Of a stretch of 47,435 nt of DNA, positions 8,534 to 17,096 are shown in pieces. Origin of the DNA: Acidimicrobiaceae bacterium (lineage in GTDB: Bacteria > Actinomycetota > Acidimicrobiia > Acidimicrobiales > RAAP-2); contig DAHUZJ010000009.1 of assembly GCA_027306585.1 (NCBI GenBank), positions 1 through 47,435 of the forward strand, in the 5' to 3' direction. The first letter of the stretch is position 1. Each line of letters begins with the position of its first letter. The translations under genes were made by a program, and so were the position numbers. The notes beneath the pieces are model-generated. The model was not told the origin of the DNA. It did not search any database and worked only from the letters and a program-made list of their open reading frames with translations.

Positions 8534-11274
8534 CCGCCACCGCCACCCCCGAGGTGGGTGCCCCTCCCGAGGGTGGCCGGCGAGGGTGGCGGCAGGGGCG
8601 GCACTGGCTCGGCACCGCCGACGGGAGGGCGGTGGCGATCCTCGTGGTCGTCCCGCTCGTGGTGTTCGTGGTCCCGGCGCTGGCCGGGAAGCCGGCGATC
8701 GCCGCCGACAACCTGATCCAGAACTTCCCCCTCCGCGCCCTGTCGGGCGCCGACCTGCGAGCCGGGCACCTCCCGCTGTGGAACCCGTACATCTGGTCGG
8801 GGAGCCCGTTGCTCGCTGGGCTCAACGCCGGGTCGTTCTACCCCCTCACCTTCGTCTTCGCCGTCCTGCCGCCGGTGGCGGCGTGGGTCGTCAACATGCT
8901 GGGCACCTACTGGGCGGCCGGGCTCGGCCTCTACGCCCTCGGGCGGAGCGAGGGCCTGCGTCCGGTGGCGTGCCTGCTGGCCGCCCTGACCTACGCGTTC
9001 GCCGGCACCATGTCCGGCCAGATGGTCCATCTCGGCGTGGTCCAGGGCATGGGCTGGGCTCCCCTCCTCGTCCTGTCGCAGCTCCGGCTGGCTCGTGCCG
9101 TCCGGGAGGGCACCTCGCACTGGCGCTGGGTCGCGCTGCTGGCGGCGGTCATCGGCATGGAGGCGTTGACCGGGGAGCCACGGGCCATCGCCGAGACGGA
9201 GATCCTGGCGTGCGCCGTCACCTTGTGGGAGCTCTTCCGCCCGGCGTGGGCCCAAGCCGCCCGGCGGCTGCGCTTCCTCGGGCTCTCCGCCCTTGCGGGC
9301 CTGTGGGGGGTGGCACTGGCCGCCGCCGAGCTCGCGCCGGGGTGGTCGTTCATCACCGCCTCGCAGCGCTCGGTGGAGAGCTACCAGTTCTTCGGGGCCG
9401 GATCGTTGCCCCTGAAGTGGACGGCGCTCCTCTTCGTCCCGGACCTGTTCGGTGGCAACGGCGTCTTCGAGCAGCCGAGCTTCTTCAACAACTACAACCT
9501 GCCGGAGGTGACCGGCTACGTCGGCCTCCTGGCTCTGGGGGCGGCGCTGGTGCTGGCCTCGCGGTCGTTCGGCCGGCGACGGGCGCCGGGGAGCGCGCGC
9601 TGGGGCCTGTGGCTCGCGCTCCTCGTCCTGGGGCTGCTCCTCGCCTGGGGCACGTACACCCCGCTCGGGCACGTGTGGGTGCTCATCCCCCTTTTCGGCA
9701 AGACCCGGCTGCAGAGCCGCAACCTCGGCATCGTCGACCTGGCCCTCGCCGTGCTGCTGGCCTTCTGGGCCGACCGGGCCGTGGCGGGGCGGGCGACCGA
9801 AGCCGGCCTGACGGGGTGGCGTCGCTGGTTGCTCGCCGCCCCGGCCCTGGTGGCCCTCGTCCTCTGCGTGGGCCTGGTGGCCGACCCCGTCCCGATCGAG
9901 GAGTGGTTGGGCACCAGCGCCGCGGGCGGTGCCATGGCCCACTACCTGGTGCCGTGGCTGGTTGGCCAGGCCGTCGTGTCGGCGGCCGTGGTGGCGCTCG
10001 TCTTCGGCTGGCATCGGCTCCCGGCGCCGCGCCGCCCGTCCTGGCTCGGTGCGGTCGTGGCCGTCGACGTGCTCCTGTTCGCCGTGGCCACTGCCACCGG
10101 ATATACGGCGGGGACCGCGTCCCTCCAGCCGAGCCGCGCGCAGGCCGTGGCGAACGTGCCCGCGCTGGGCCGGGCCGGGCGTTTCGCCATCGTGGAGGCC
10201 AACGGCATCAACACCGACGTCCTGAGCACGATCGGCGAGCCGGACCTCAACGCCTTCACCACGCTCCGCAGCGCGCAGGGGTACGGCTCGATCGTGTCCG
10301 ACACGTACGCCACCGCGACGGGCACCCACACGCTGGACTCCATGACAGCGTGCGACCTGGCCAGGGGCGTCTTCGACCCCTTGCGCCTGTCGACCGTCCT
10401 CGTGTCCCCGGGCACCCTCGGCCCCGGGCCCCCGGCCAACGGTCCGCCGGTCCGCCGGCCGGCCTGCGCCGGTGCGCCGCTGCCGGGAACGGCCACCCAC
10501 CGCGTCCTGTACCTCGGGTTCCCCCTCGTCGTGTCGAGCGCCCACCTCGTGGCCATCCGTCACGTGCGCGCGTCGGGTGCGATGCGGGTGCGCGTGCTGG
10601 GGGAGCGGGGCGGTGTGCACGCGGTGCCGGTCGCCGTGCGGCGGACGGCCAAGGGGTGGTCGGTGGTGTTCGACCACCCGGTGCTCGCCTACGGCGTGGT
10701 CCTCGACGGCCCGGTGCGCGCGGTGGCCGACACGTCGACGGTCACCGGCACCCAGCCCCCGGGACGGACAACTCCACCGGCAGCGACCACCGCGCCCGGC
10801 CAGTGGACCTTCAACGGGTACCTCCAGAACGCCCTCGGCCAACCGGCCTGGCACTACGTCGGCATCTGGCGCACGTTCTCGGTGTTCACCCGAACCGTCC
10901 GGCCGCCGGTCTGGCTGGCGGGGTCGCCGTCCGGCTCGAGCGTCACGCAGGTGCGGTCCACCCCGTGGGGGACCGAGGTGGACCGGGTGGTCGCCGCGGG
11001 GCCGGTGACCGTGGTGCGCAGCGAGGCCTACCAGCAGGGCTGGAACGCCGAGGCGGTCCCGGCGGGCGGGGGCCCGGCGCGGGCAGTGCCCGTGGCGGCC
11101 CGCGGCCTCGTGCAGTCGGTGCGCCTGCCGCCGGGACGCTGGACCCTGACCTTCCGGTACCGGGCACCCCGGCTCAGCGCCGGCCTGGCCGCCACGGGGC
11201 TCGCCCTGGCGGCCTTCGCCGCCGCCGGCGGGTGGGCGCTCGTCCTCCGCCGGCGACGGCGCCGGGCTGGGTAG
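8530..11274 (+). CDS. YfhO-like polytopic membrane protein
   Basis: A 914-residue protein starting with GTG at 8530, four bases overlapping the protease stop. After a ~40-residue basic start there are many hydrophobic segments, roughly a dozen, up to about residue 520, then a ~340-residue largely soluble region and a final membrane segment near the C-terminus followed by an RRRRR tail. The motif DNLIQNFPLRA and the segment LPLWNPYIWSGSPLLAG followed by FYPLT (residues ~58-105) are characteristic of YfhO/GT-C-like proteins, which use or transfer lipid-linked sugars; B. subtilis YfhO acts in lipoteichoic acid glycosylation. The substrate here is unknown. It is inserted between the M16 protease and dapB, and its TAG stop forms part of the dapB -10 motif. 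Confidence 0.8.
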   Translation: MTATATPEVGAPPEGGRRGWRQGRHWLGTADGRAVAILVVVPLVVFVVPALAGKPAIAADNLIQNFPLRALSGADLRAGHLPLWNPYIWSGSPLLAGLNAGSFYPLTFVFAVLPPVAAWVVNMLGTYWAAGLGLYALGRSEGLRPVACLLAALTYAFAGTMSGQMVHLGVVQGMGWAPLLVLSQLRLARAVREGTSHWRWVALLAAVIGMEALTGEPRAIAETEILACAVTLWELFRPAWAQAARRLRFLGLSALAGLWGVALAAAELAPGWSFITASQRSVESYQFFGAGSLPLKWTALLFVPDLFGGNGVFEQPSFFNNYNLPEVTGYVGLLALGAALVLASRSFGRRRAPGSARWGLWLALLVLGLLLAWGTYTPLGHVWVLIPLFGKTRLQSRNLGIVDLALAVLLAFWADRAVAGRATEAGLTGWRRWLLAAPALVALVLCVGLVADPVPIEEWLGTSAAGGAMAHYLVPWLVGQAVVSAAVVALVFGWHRLPAPRRPSWLGAVVAVDVLLFAVATATGYTAGTASLQPSRAQAVANVPALGRAGRFAIVEANGINTDVLSTIGEPDLNAFTTLRSAQGYGSIVSDTYATATGTHTLDSMTACDLARGVFDPLRLSTVLVSPGTLGPGPPANGPPVRRPACAGAPLPGTATHRVLYLGFPLVVSSAHLVAIRHVRASGAMRVRVLGERGGVHAVPVAVRRTAKGWSVVFDHPVLAYGVVLDGPVRAVADTSTVTGTQPPGRTTPPAATTAPGQWTFNGYLQNALGQPAWHYVGIWRTFSVFTRTVRPPVWLAGSPSGSSVTQVRSTPWGTEVDRVVAAGPVTVVRSEAYQQGWNAEAVPAGGGPARAVPVAARGLVQSVRLPPGRWTLTFRYRAPRLSAGLAATGLALAAFAAAGGWALVLRRRRRRAG

Positions 11275-11277
11275 CGT
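11272..11277 (+). promoter_or_regulatory. Probable -10 for a leaderless dapB transcript, built on an upstream stop codon
   Basis: TAGCGT, whose TAG is the stop codon of the preceding gene, ends 7 bases before GTG 11285. The same spacing recurs at many starts in this window. Confidence 0.5.
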
Positions 11278-11284
11278 GTCGCTC

Positions 11285-12067
11285 GTGACGCGGGTGGCGG
11301 TGCTCGGAGCGGCCGGCCGGATGGGCCAGGAGGTGTGCCGCGCCGTGGCGGAGGCCGGCGACCTCGACCTCGTGGCCGCCGTGGACCTGCGGCCGCCGCC
11401 GGTCCCCGACGGGGTGGTGGTCGGCACCGACCTCGACACGCTCCGCCGGGCAGGGGCCGAGGTGGCCGTCGACTTCACTGAGGCCGGCGCGGCCCGGGCC
11501 AACCTGGCGTGGTGCGCCGACCACGGCGTCCACGCTGTCGTCGGTACCACGGGCCTCCGCCCGGCGGACCTGGCGGACCTCGCCGAGCGCTTCGCTGCGT
11601 CGGCGGCCAACGCCGTCGTGGCGCCGAATTTCGCCATCGGCGCCGTGCTCCTGGTGCGCCTGTGCGAGCTGGCCGCGCCGCACATGGACGGGGTCGAGGT
11701 CATCGAGTTGCACCATGACCGCAAGGTCGACGCCCCGTCGGGGACGGCACTGCGGACCGCCGAGCGCATCCTGGCTGCCCGCGAGGCCGCCGGCAGCCCG
11801 CCCCTGCCGCCCGATCCCACGACCCAGGAGGTGCTCGCCGGCGCCCGAGGCGGCGAGGCACCCGGGGGCATACGGGTCCACTCGGTGCGCCTACCCGGCC
11901 TGGTGGCCCACGAGGAGGTCGTGTTCGGCGCTCCGGGGCAGAGCCTCACGGTGCGGCACGACTCCTACGACCGGAGGTCCTTCATGCCGGGGGTGCTCCT
12001 CGCCGTCCGGGCCGTCGCCGGCCGGCCAGGCCTCACCGTGGGGCTCGAGCCGCTGCTCGGGATCTGA
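11285..12067 (+). CDS. dapB: 4-hydroxy-tetrahydrodipicolinate reductase
   Basis: DapB reduces the DapA product with NAD(P)H to tetrahydrodipicolinate in the DAP/lysine pathway. The 260-residue product has the nucleotide-binding GAAGRMG (residues 8-14) at the N-terminus, ELHHDRKVDAPSGTA with the two catalytic-region His at about 143-144 and Lys147, and a C-terminal RHDSYDRRSFMPGVL block. GTG at 11285 is chosen over GTG 11276 because it yields the standard short N-terminus (VTRVAVLGA) and lies 7 bases after a TAnnnT element; the earlier GTG would lie inside that promoter spacing. dapA follows about 2.5 kb downstream. Confidence 0.95.
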   Translation: MTRVAVLGAAGRMGQEVCRAVAEAGDLDLVAAVDLRPPPVPDGVVVGTDLDTLRRAGAEVAVDFTEAGAARANLAWCADHGVHAVVGTTGLRPADLADLAERFAASAANAVVAPNFAIGAVLLVRLCELAAPHMDGVEVIELHHDRKVDAPSGTALRTAERILAAREAAGSPPLPPDPTTQEVLAGARGGEAPGGIRVHSVRLPGLVAHEEVVFGAPGQSLTVRHDSYDRRSFMPGVLLAVRAVAGRPGLTVGLEPLLGI

Positions 12068-12071
12068 CGCC

Positions 12072-12713
12072 GTGCCCACGGAGGTCCGCGAACGGATCCT
12101 CCGGGCCACCTACGAGTGCGTGGCACGCTGGGGCCTGGGCAAGACGACCGTCGACGACGCCGCCCGCCAGGCGGGCCTGTCGCGGGCCACTGTCTACCGC
12201 TACTTCCCCGGCGGCCGAGAGGAGCTGGTCACGGCCGTCATCGCGTGGGAGCACGCCAACTTCTTCCGCCGCCTCTACCACGAGGTGCGTGGCGCCACCA
12301 CCTTGGGAGAGGTGATGGAGCGGGGGATCGCCTTCGCCCACGGCGCCATCCGGCGTCACGAGGTGCTCCAGCGGGTGCTCGAGACCGAGCCCGAGGTGCT
12401 GGTGCCCAAGCTCACGGTCGAGGCCGCCGGCACCCAGGAGGTGATCGCCGCCTTCCTCGTGCCGTACCTCGAGCGGCACCGGCTGGCGCCGGGCGTCCGG
12501 GTCCAGGATGCGGCGGACTTCCTCGCCCGCATGGCCCTCTCCTACACCGGCTCACCCGGGCGCTGGGACCTCGACGACCCCGAGCAGGTGGCCCGGCTCG
12601 TGCGGGCGGAGCTCCTGGCAGGGATCCTCCCCCCCGCGACCGTTGACGATGAGACAAAGGCTGGCATATTGTTTCACCGTGCACGCCGACGCGGCGCCCA
12701 CCCGGGCGTCTGA
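12072..12713 (+). CDS. TetR-family transcriptional regulator (first of two)
   Basis: A 213-residue TetR-type repressor starting GTG four bases after the dapB stop. The N-terminal DNA-binding domain (residues ~5-50) has KTTVDDAARQAGLSRATVYRYF, the TetR helix-turn-helix with its typical YxYF end. The C-terminal ligand/dimer domain is all-alpha and unassigned. The last ~20 residues, after the conserved LLAGILPP, are encoded over the promoter of the next gene and overlap its coding region by 35 bases, so they may be a non-functional extension. It resembles the following TetR gene in length and helix pattern, suggesting an old tandem duplication. The ligand is unknown. Confidence 0.85.
   Translation: MPTEVRERILRATYECVARWGLGKTTVDDAARQAGLSRATVYRYFPGGREELVTAVIAWEHANFFRRLYHEVRGATTLGEVMERGIAFAHGAIRRHEVLQRVLETEPEVLVPKLTVEAAGTQEVIAAFLVPYLERHRLAPGVRVQDAADFLARMALSYTGSPGRWDLDDPEQVARLVRAELLAGILPPATVDDETKAGILFHRARRRGAHPGV
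12643..12676 (+). promoter_or_regulatory. Promoter and operator-like palindrome for the TetR2-diiron operon
   Basis: TTGACG (12643-12648) and TATTGT (12667-12672) are separated by 18 bases: the best -35/-10 pair in the window. The -10 ends 6 bases before GTG 12679, predicting a leaderless message. The half-sites TGAGACAA (12650-12657) and TTGTTTCA (12669-12676) form a 7-of-8 inverted repeat covering the spacer and -10, well placed for a TetR operator. All of it lies inside the 3' end of the first TetR gene. Confidence 0.65.
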
Positions 12714-13341
12714 GCGGGTCGTCCGGCACCTCGGGACCGACGACCGCACCAGCACGCGGGTGCGGGTCGTCGATGCGGCGCTCCGCTGCCTGGCCCGCCA
12801 GGGCACCCAGCGCACCACGGTCGACGAGATCGCCCGGGAGGCGGGCGTCTCGCGGGCAACGCTGTACCGGGCGTTCCCGGGCGGCAAGGAGGCCGTCCTC
12901 GCCGCCGTGGTCGAGACGGAGGCCGCTCGGTTCTTCTCTGCCCTGGCCGTCGTCATGGGTGAGGCCGAGGACCTGGAGGACGTCCTCGTCGCCGGCATGG
13001 TCGAGGCCGCCGAGCGCCTGTCGTCGCACGCCACCTTGCGGTACGTGCTCGACCACGAGCCCGGGTTGGTCCTGTCACGGCTGGCGTTCGACCCGTTCGA
13101 CGAGGTGCTCGGGGCGGCTGCCGCCTTCAGCGCGCCGTTCTTCGGCCGGTGGCTCGAACCGGACCAGGCGCTGCGGGCCGCCGAGTGGGCGGTCCGGGTG
13201 GTGGTGTCCTACCTGTCGTGCCCCCGAGAGGGGTTCGACCTGACCGACCCCGACGAGGCGCGGCGCCTGGTCTCCACGTTCGTGATCCCAGGGATCCTCG
13301 CGCTGCGCATGCCCACGCGGCCGATGCGAAGGGAGGAGTGA
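12679..13341 (+). CDS. TetR-family transcriptional regulator (second of two)
   Basis: A 220-residue TetR-type regulator. The DNA-binding domain at residues ~25-70 has RTTVDEIAREAGVSRATLYRAF. The C-terminal domain is helical with an acidic middle and ends near MPTRPMRREE. The start is taken as GTG 12679 because it sits 6 bases after a strong -10; the in-frame ATG at 12649 lies within the promoter and is rejected. Its stop overlaps the next ATG (TGATG), so it is coupled to the diiron gene, the most likely target besides itself. The ligand is not predictable; similar regulators often sense acyl or hydrophobic molecules, which is inference only. Confidence 0.87.
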   Translation: MHADAAPTRASERVVRHLGTDDRTSTRVRVVDAALRCLARQGTQRTTVDEIAREAGVSRATLYRAFPGGKEAVLAAVVETEAARFFSALAVVMGEAEDLEDVLVAGMVEAAERLSSHATLRYVLDHEPGLVLSRLAFDPFDEVLGAAAAFSAPFFGRWLEPDQALRAAEWAVRVVVSYLSCPREGFDLTDPDEARRLVSTFVIPGILALRMPTRPMRREE

Positions 13342-14468
13342 TGCGGAGCAATGCCGAGATCATCGGCCGCGAGGAGGTGAACGACCTGGCTGCGGTGATG
13401 GCGACGGTCGGCCGCGAGGACGGCGACGGCCGCCACCTGGTGACCGACGAGTGCCCGGCGGAGTTCACGTGGGACTACGAGAAGGGCGCCAAGGCCAAGC
13501 TCGACAAGCTCTACGAGAAGGCCAAGCGGGCACAGTGGAACGCCCAGACCGACCTCCCCTGGGACACCGAGGTGGACCAGGAGCGGGTGGTGATCGCGAA
13601 CAGCCAGGCCAACCCGGAGGCCAACCGCTGGCCGCGGGAGGCGGTCGAGGGCACGGTGCTCGAGCGGTGGGGCGACGCCGAGTGGCTGCAGCTCGGGATC
13701 GAGAACCAGAACTGGATGCTGTCCCAGTTCCTCCACGGGGAGCAGGGGGCGCTCCTGTGCACGGCCAAGATCGTGGAGACCGTGCCGTGGATCGACGCCA
13801 AGTACTACGCCGCCAGCCAGGTCATGGACGAGGCCCGCCACGTCGAGGTGTTCTCGAAGTACCTCGACGAGAAGCTCTCGGGCCACTACCCCATCAACCA
13901 CCATCTCCGGCTGTTGCTCGACGACATCATCCGCGACGCCCGCTGGGACATGACGTACCTCGGCATGCAGATCATGGTCGAGGGTCTGGCGCTGGCCGCC
14001 TTCGGCTTCATCCACGCCCTGACGACGGAGCCGCTCTTGAAGCAGCTGCTGCGCTACGTCATGGCCGACGAGGCGCGCCACGTGGCGTTCGGCGTGATCA
14101 GCCTGCAGGACTACTACCGGGAGCTGACCGCCGCCGAGCTGCGAGACCGCCAGGAGTTCGCCTTCGAGGCGGCGGTGCGGATGAAGGACCGTCTGGTGAT
14201 GCAGGAGGTGTGGGACCGTCTCGGCGTGCCGCCCGCCCACGTGGTCCAGGTGATGTCCAAGGCGCCCGAGCGCGACGAGTTCCAGATCCTCCTCTTCTCG
14301 AAGATCGTGCCCAACCTGAAGAAGCTGGGCCTCCTCGACGCCGCCGACGGCTGGTTGCGCCAGAGGTTCACCGAGATGGGGGCCATCGCCTTCGAGGACT
14401 TCGCCGACTCGACCGAGGAGGCCGACGCCTTCGCCGACGGGTCGCCGGTCGAGCGCCACGTCGCCTGA
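13341..14468 (+). CDS. Ferritin-like diiron oxidase/oxygenase-type protein
   Basis: A 375-residue cytoplasmic all-helical protein with a complete carboxylate-bridged diiron ligand set: Glu134 (LHGEQ), Glu164 and His167 (first DEARH), Glu214 (MVEG), Glu244 and His247 (second DEARH). This is the pattern of the ferritin-like superfamily that includes ribonucleotide reductase R2, R2-like ligand-binding oxidases and AurF N-oxygenases. It is too short on specific motifs to name the reaction; no radical-Tyr assignment is possible by eye. ATG 13341 overlaps the TetR stop and has GGGAGGAG at 13331-13338. Co-transcription with a TetR regulator suggests inducible oxidation of an organic substrate or a stress role. 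Confidence 0.8.
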   Translation: MRSNAEIIGREEVNDLAAVMATVGREDGDGRHLVTDECPAEFTWDYEKGAKAKLDKLYEKAKRAQWNAQTDLPWDTEVDQERVVIANSQANPEANRWPREAVEGTVLERWGDAEWLQLGIENQNWMLSQFLHGEQGALLCTAKIVETVPWIDAKYYAASQVMDEARHVEVFSKYLDEKLSGHYPINHHLRLLLDDIIRDARWDMTYLGMQIMVEGLALAAFGFIHALTTEPLLKQLLRYVMADEARHVAFGVISLQDYYRELTAAELRDRQEFAFEAAVRMKDRLVMQEVWDRLGVPPAHVVQVMSKAPERDEFQILLFSKIVPNLKKLGLLDAADGWLRQRFTEMGAIAFEDFADSTEEADAFADGSPVERHVA

Positions 14469-14507
14469 CGGTCCCGGGCGGCGGAGCCTCGCTTCGGGGG
14501 GCGCTGG

Positions 14508-14513
14508 TAGCCT
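14508..14513 (+). promoter_or_regulatory. Probable -10 for a leaderless dapA transcript
   Basis: TAGCCT ends 7 bases before the dapA ATG; no Shine-Dalgarno is present in the 52-base gap after the diiron gene. Confidence 0.55.
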
Positions 14514-14520
14514 GGCGCCC

Positions 14521-15435
14521 ATGCCCCCCGCCCGTTTCGGTGCCGTCGTGACGGCGATGGTCACCCCGTTCGACCTGGCCGGCCGGCTGGACCTCGACGC
14601 CGCCGTACGGCTGGCGCGATGGCTGGTCGACCACGGGAGCGACGGCCTGGTGCTCGCCGGGACGACGGGCGAGGGCCCGGTCCTGACCGATGCCGAGCGC
14701 CTCGATCTGTGGCGTGCCGTCGCCGAGGCGGTCACCGTCCCCGTCGTCGCCGGCACCGGCACCAACGACACCCACCACTCGGCAGGGCTCACCGCGGCTG
14801 CCGGCGGCACGGGGGTGGACGGCGTGCTGGTGGTCACCCCGTACTACAACCGGCCGTCGCAAGACGGCCTGGTCGAGCACTTCACCACCGTCGCCCGGGC
14901 CACCGACCTCCCGGTGATGCTCTACGACATCCCCGTGCGGACCGGCCGCCGGATCGCCCTCACCACCCTCCAGCGCGTGGTGGCGGCCGCACCGAACGTG
15001 GTCGCCGTCAAGGACGCCACGGGCGACCCGGCCGGTGCCGCCCGCCAGGTGCACCATCTGCCCGACGAGTTCGAGGTCTACAGCGGGGACGACGCGCTGA
15101 CCCTGCCGTTGCTGGCGATCGGCGCCGTGGGCGTGGTGAGCGTCGCCTCGCACTGGGCGGGCAGGGAGATCGGGGAGATGGTGGCCGCCTTCCGCAAGGG
15201 GGACGTCGACGCGGCGCGCCGGCTGAACGGCCACCTGGTGGAGTCCTACGACTTCGAGTCCACCGAGGCGTTCCCGAACCCCCTCCCGGCCAAGGCCGCG
15301 TGTCGCGCCCTCGGCCTGCCGGTCGGCCAGTGCCGGCCGCCCATGGGCGAGGCGCCCCCGGAGCTCGACGGCGAGGCGGCGCGGGTCATCACGCGGCTGG
15401 GCACGGTCGCCGGCGCGGGGGACCCGGTTGCCTGA
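14521..15435 (+). CDS. dapA: 4-hydroxy-tetrahydrodipicolinate synthase
   Basis: DapA condenses pyruvate with aspartate semialdehyde, the first committed step to DAP and lysine. The 304-residue TIM-barrel protein has the GTTGE loop (residues 48-51), TPYYN with Tyr108/109, YDIPVRTG with Tyr135, and the Schiff-base Lys164 in VVAVKDATG. Length is standard. The ATG at 14521 gives the normal N-terminus. The 3' end overlaps the RNase J gene by 8 bases; a dapA-rnj pair is common in actinobacteria. Confidence 0.96.
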   Translation: MPPARFGAVVTAMVTPFDLAGRLDLDAAVRLARWLVDHGSDGLVLAGTTGEGPVLTDAERLDLWRAVAEAVTVPVVAGTGTNDTHHSAGLTAAAGGTGVDGVLVVTPYYNRPSQDGLVEHFTTVARATDLPVMLYDIPVRTGRRIALTTLQRVVAAAPNVVAVKDATGDPAGAARQVHHLPDEFEVYSGDDALTLPLLAIGAVGVVSVASHWAGREIGEMVAAFRKGDVDAARRLNGHLVESYDFESTEAFPNPLPAKAACRALGLPVGQCRPPMGEAPPELDGEAARVITRLGTVAGAGDPVA

Positions 15436-17089
15436 GCCGGTCCGCATCGTCTTCCTCGGCGGCCTCGGCGAGATCGGCCGGAACTGCGCGTGCGTCGAGG
15501 TCGACGGGCGCATCCTCGTCCTCGACTGCGGCATCATGTTCCCCGACCCCGACATGCCCGGGGTCGACCTCGTCCTCCCCGACTTCTCCTACCTGCGGGA
15601 CAACGCCGACCGGGTCGACGGTGTGGTGCTCACCCACGGCCACGAGGACCACACCGGCGGGCTGGCGTTCCTGGCGCGGGAGATGGCGTTACCCGTCTAC
15701 GGCTCGGAGCTCTCCCTGGGGCTGGCCGGCAACCGGATCGACGAGGCCGGCCTCTCCGGGCAGGTCACCTGCATCCCGGTCGCCGACGGGGAGCGGCGCC
15801 GGATCGGACCGTGCGACGTCGAGTTCATCCCCGTCACCCACTCGGTGCCGCATGCGTTCGCCGTCGCCTTCCACACGCCGCAGGGCGTCGTGCTCCACTC
15901 GGGCGACTTCAAGCTGGACCTGCATCCGGTCGACGGCCGGCGCACGGATCTGGCCCGCATCGGGGCACTGGCGTCGGGGGCCGGCATCCGGCTCCTCCTC
16001 GGGGACTCGACGAACGCCGAGGAGCCGGGGTTCACCCCCTCCGAGAGCACGGTGGGCGCCACCCTGCGCCGGGTGGTGGCCGCCGCCGCCGGCCACCGGG
16101 TGGTGGTGGCCTGCTTCGCCAGCCACATCCACCGGGTCCAGCAGGTGGTCGACGCCGCCGTGGCGAACGGGCGGCGGGTCGCCACCCTCGGGCGGTCGAT
16201 GGGCAAGAACGTGGAGCTGGCCAGCCGCCTGGGCCTGCTGCAGGTGCCGGACGGGGTGCTCGTCGACATCGAGCGGATCGACGACCTCCCCGACGGAGAG
16301 GTGTGCGTCGTCTCGACCGGATCCCAGGGGGAGCCGATGTCGGCGCTCTCGCTCATGGCCACCGGCGACAACAAGTGGTTCCGCATCGAGGCCGGTGACG
16401 TCGTCGTGATCAGCGCCCACCCGATCCCGGGCAACGAGTGGTCGGTCGGGCGGGTGATCGACGAGCTCCACCGCCGGGGTGCGACAGTGGTCCACTCGGG
16501 GACCGAAGCCGTCCATGTGAGCGGTCACGCCCGCCGGGGCGAGCTCGCCACGCTGCTGTCGGTGGCCCGGCCGGCCGCCTTCGTCCCCGTCCACGGCGAG
16601 TACCGCCACCTGTCGCACCACGCTGCCCTCGCGCGCTCGATGGGGGTGCCGGACGAGCAGGTCCTCCTCTGCGTCGACGGTGACGCCGTGCGGCTGGACG
16701 ACACCGGGTTGCACCGGGACGGCACGGTGCCGGCCGGCTACCTCTACGTCGACGGGACGGTGGGCGACGTCGGGCACGGCGTCCTGCGGGACCGCCGGCT
16801 CCTCGCCGAAGAGGGCGTGGTCATGGTGGTCGCGACGGTCGACCTCCAGCGCCACGCCCTGACCGGCGACCCCGAGATCGCCACCAAGGGCTGGGTGCAC
16901 GCGCCCGAGTCCGAGGAGCTGCTCGGCGACGCCAGCCGGGTGGTGGCGGCAGCGCTCGTGGCCGCCATGGAGGAAGGCGCCCACGACGTCGAGGTCCTCA
17001 ACCGGCACGCGCGCCGTGCGCTGGGCCGGCTGGTCAACGAGCGCACCCGCCGGCGACCCATGATCATCCCCGTCGTGATGGCGGTCTGA
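15428..17089 (+). CDS. rnj: Ribonuclease J
   Basis: RNase J is a metallo-beta-lactamase/beta-CASP endo- and 5'-3' exoribonuclease in mRNA decay and rRNA maturation. The 553-residue product shows FLGGLGEIGRNC at the N-terminus, the metal motif HGHEDH at residues 70-75, SGDFK, and beta-CASP motifs ending in SGHA and PVHGEYRH, with a C-terminal dimerisation/effector region. The start is TTG 15428, inside the end of dapA, giving the expected N-terminal PEPVRIVFLGG. Together with pnp it supplies both main exonucleolytic activities expected in an actinobacterium. Confidence 0.95.
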   Translation: MPEPVRIVFLGGLGEIGRNCACVEVDGRILVLDCGIMFPDPDMPGVDLVLPDFSYLRDNADRVDGVVLTHGHEDHTGGLAFLAREMALPVYGSELSLGLAGNRIDEAGLSGQVTCIPVADGERRRIGPCDVEFIPVTHSVPHAFAVAFHTPQGVVLHSGDFKLDLHPVDGRRTDLARIGALASGAGIRLLLGDSTNAEEPGFTPSESTVGATLRRVVAAAAGHRVVVACFASHIHRVQQVVDAAVANGRRVATLGRSMGKNVELASRLGLLQVPDGVLVDIERIDDLPDGEVCVVSTGSQGEPMSALSLMATGDNKWFRIEAGDVVVISAHPIPGNEWSVGRVIDELHRRGATVVHSGTEAVHVSGHARRGELATLLSVARPAAFVPVHGEYRHLSHHAALARSMGVPDEQVLLCVDGDAVRLDDTGLHRDGTVPAGYLYVDGTVGDVGHGVLRDRRLLAEEGVVMVVATVDLQRHALTGDPEIATKGWVHAPESEELLGDASRVVAAALVAAMEEGAHDVEVLNRHARRALGRLVNERTRRRPMIIPVVMAV

Positions 17090-17096
17090 GCCGGCC

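Noticed and set aside
8586..11288. 900-codon open frame on the forward strand, out of phase with the YfhO-like gene
   Set aside because: Its product is dominated by Gly/Arg/Pro/Ala runs, the signature of a GC-rich shadow frame, and it lacks membrane or domain patterns.
8134..11949. 1271-codon open frame on the reverse strand
   Set aside because: Antisense to the M16 protease, YfhO-like protein and dapB; composition and lack of motifs mark it as a shadow.
12649..12679. ATG start for the second TetR protein at 12649
   Set aside because: It would lie between the -35 and -10 elements of the gene's own promoter and adds a non-conserved segment.
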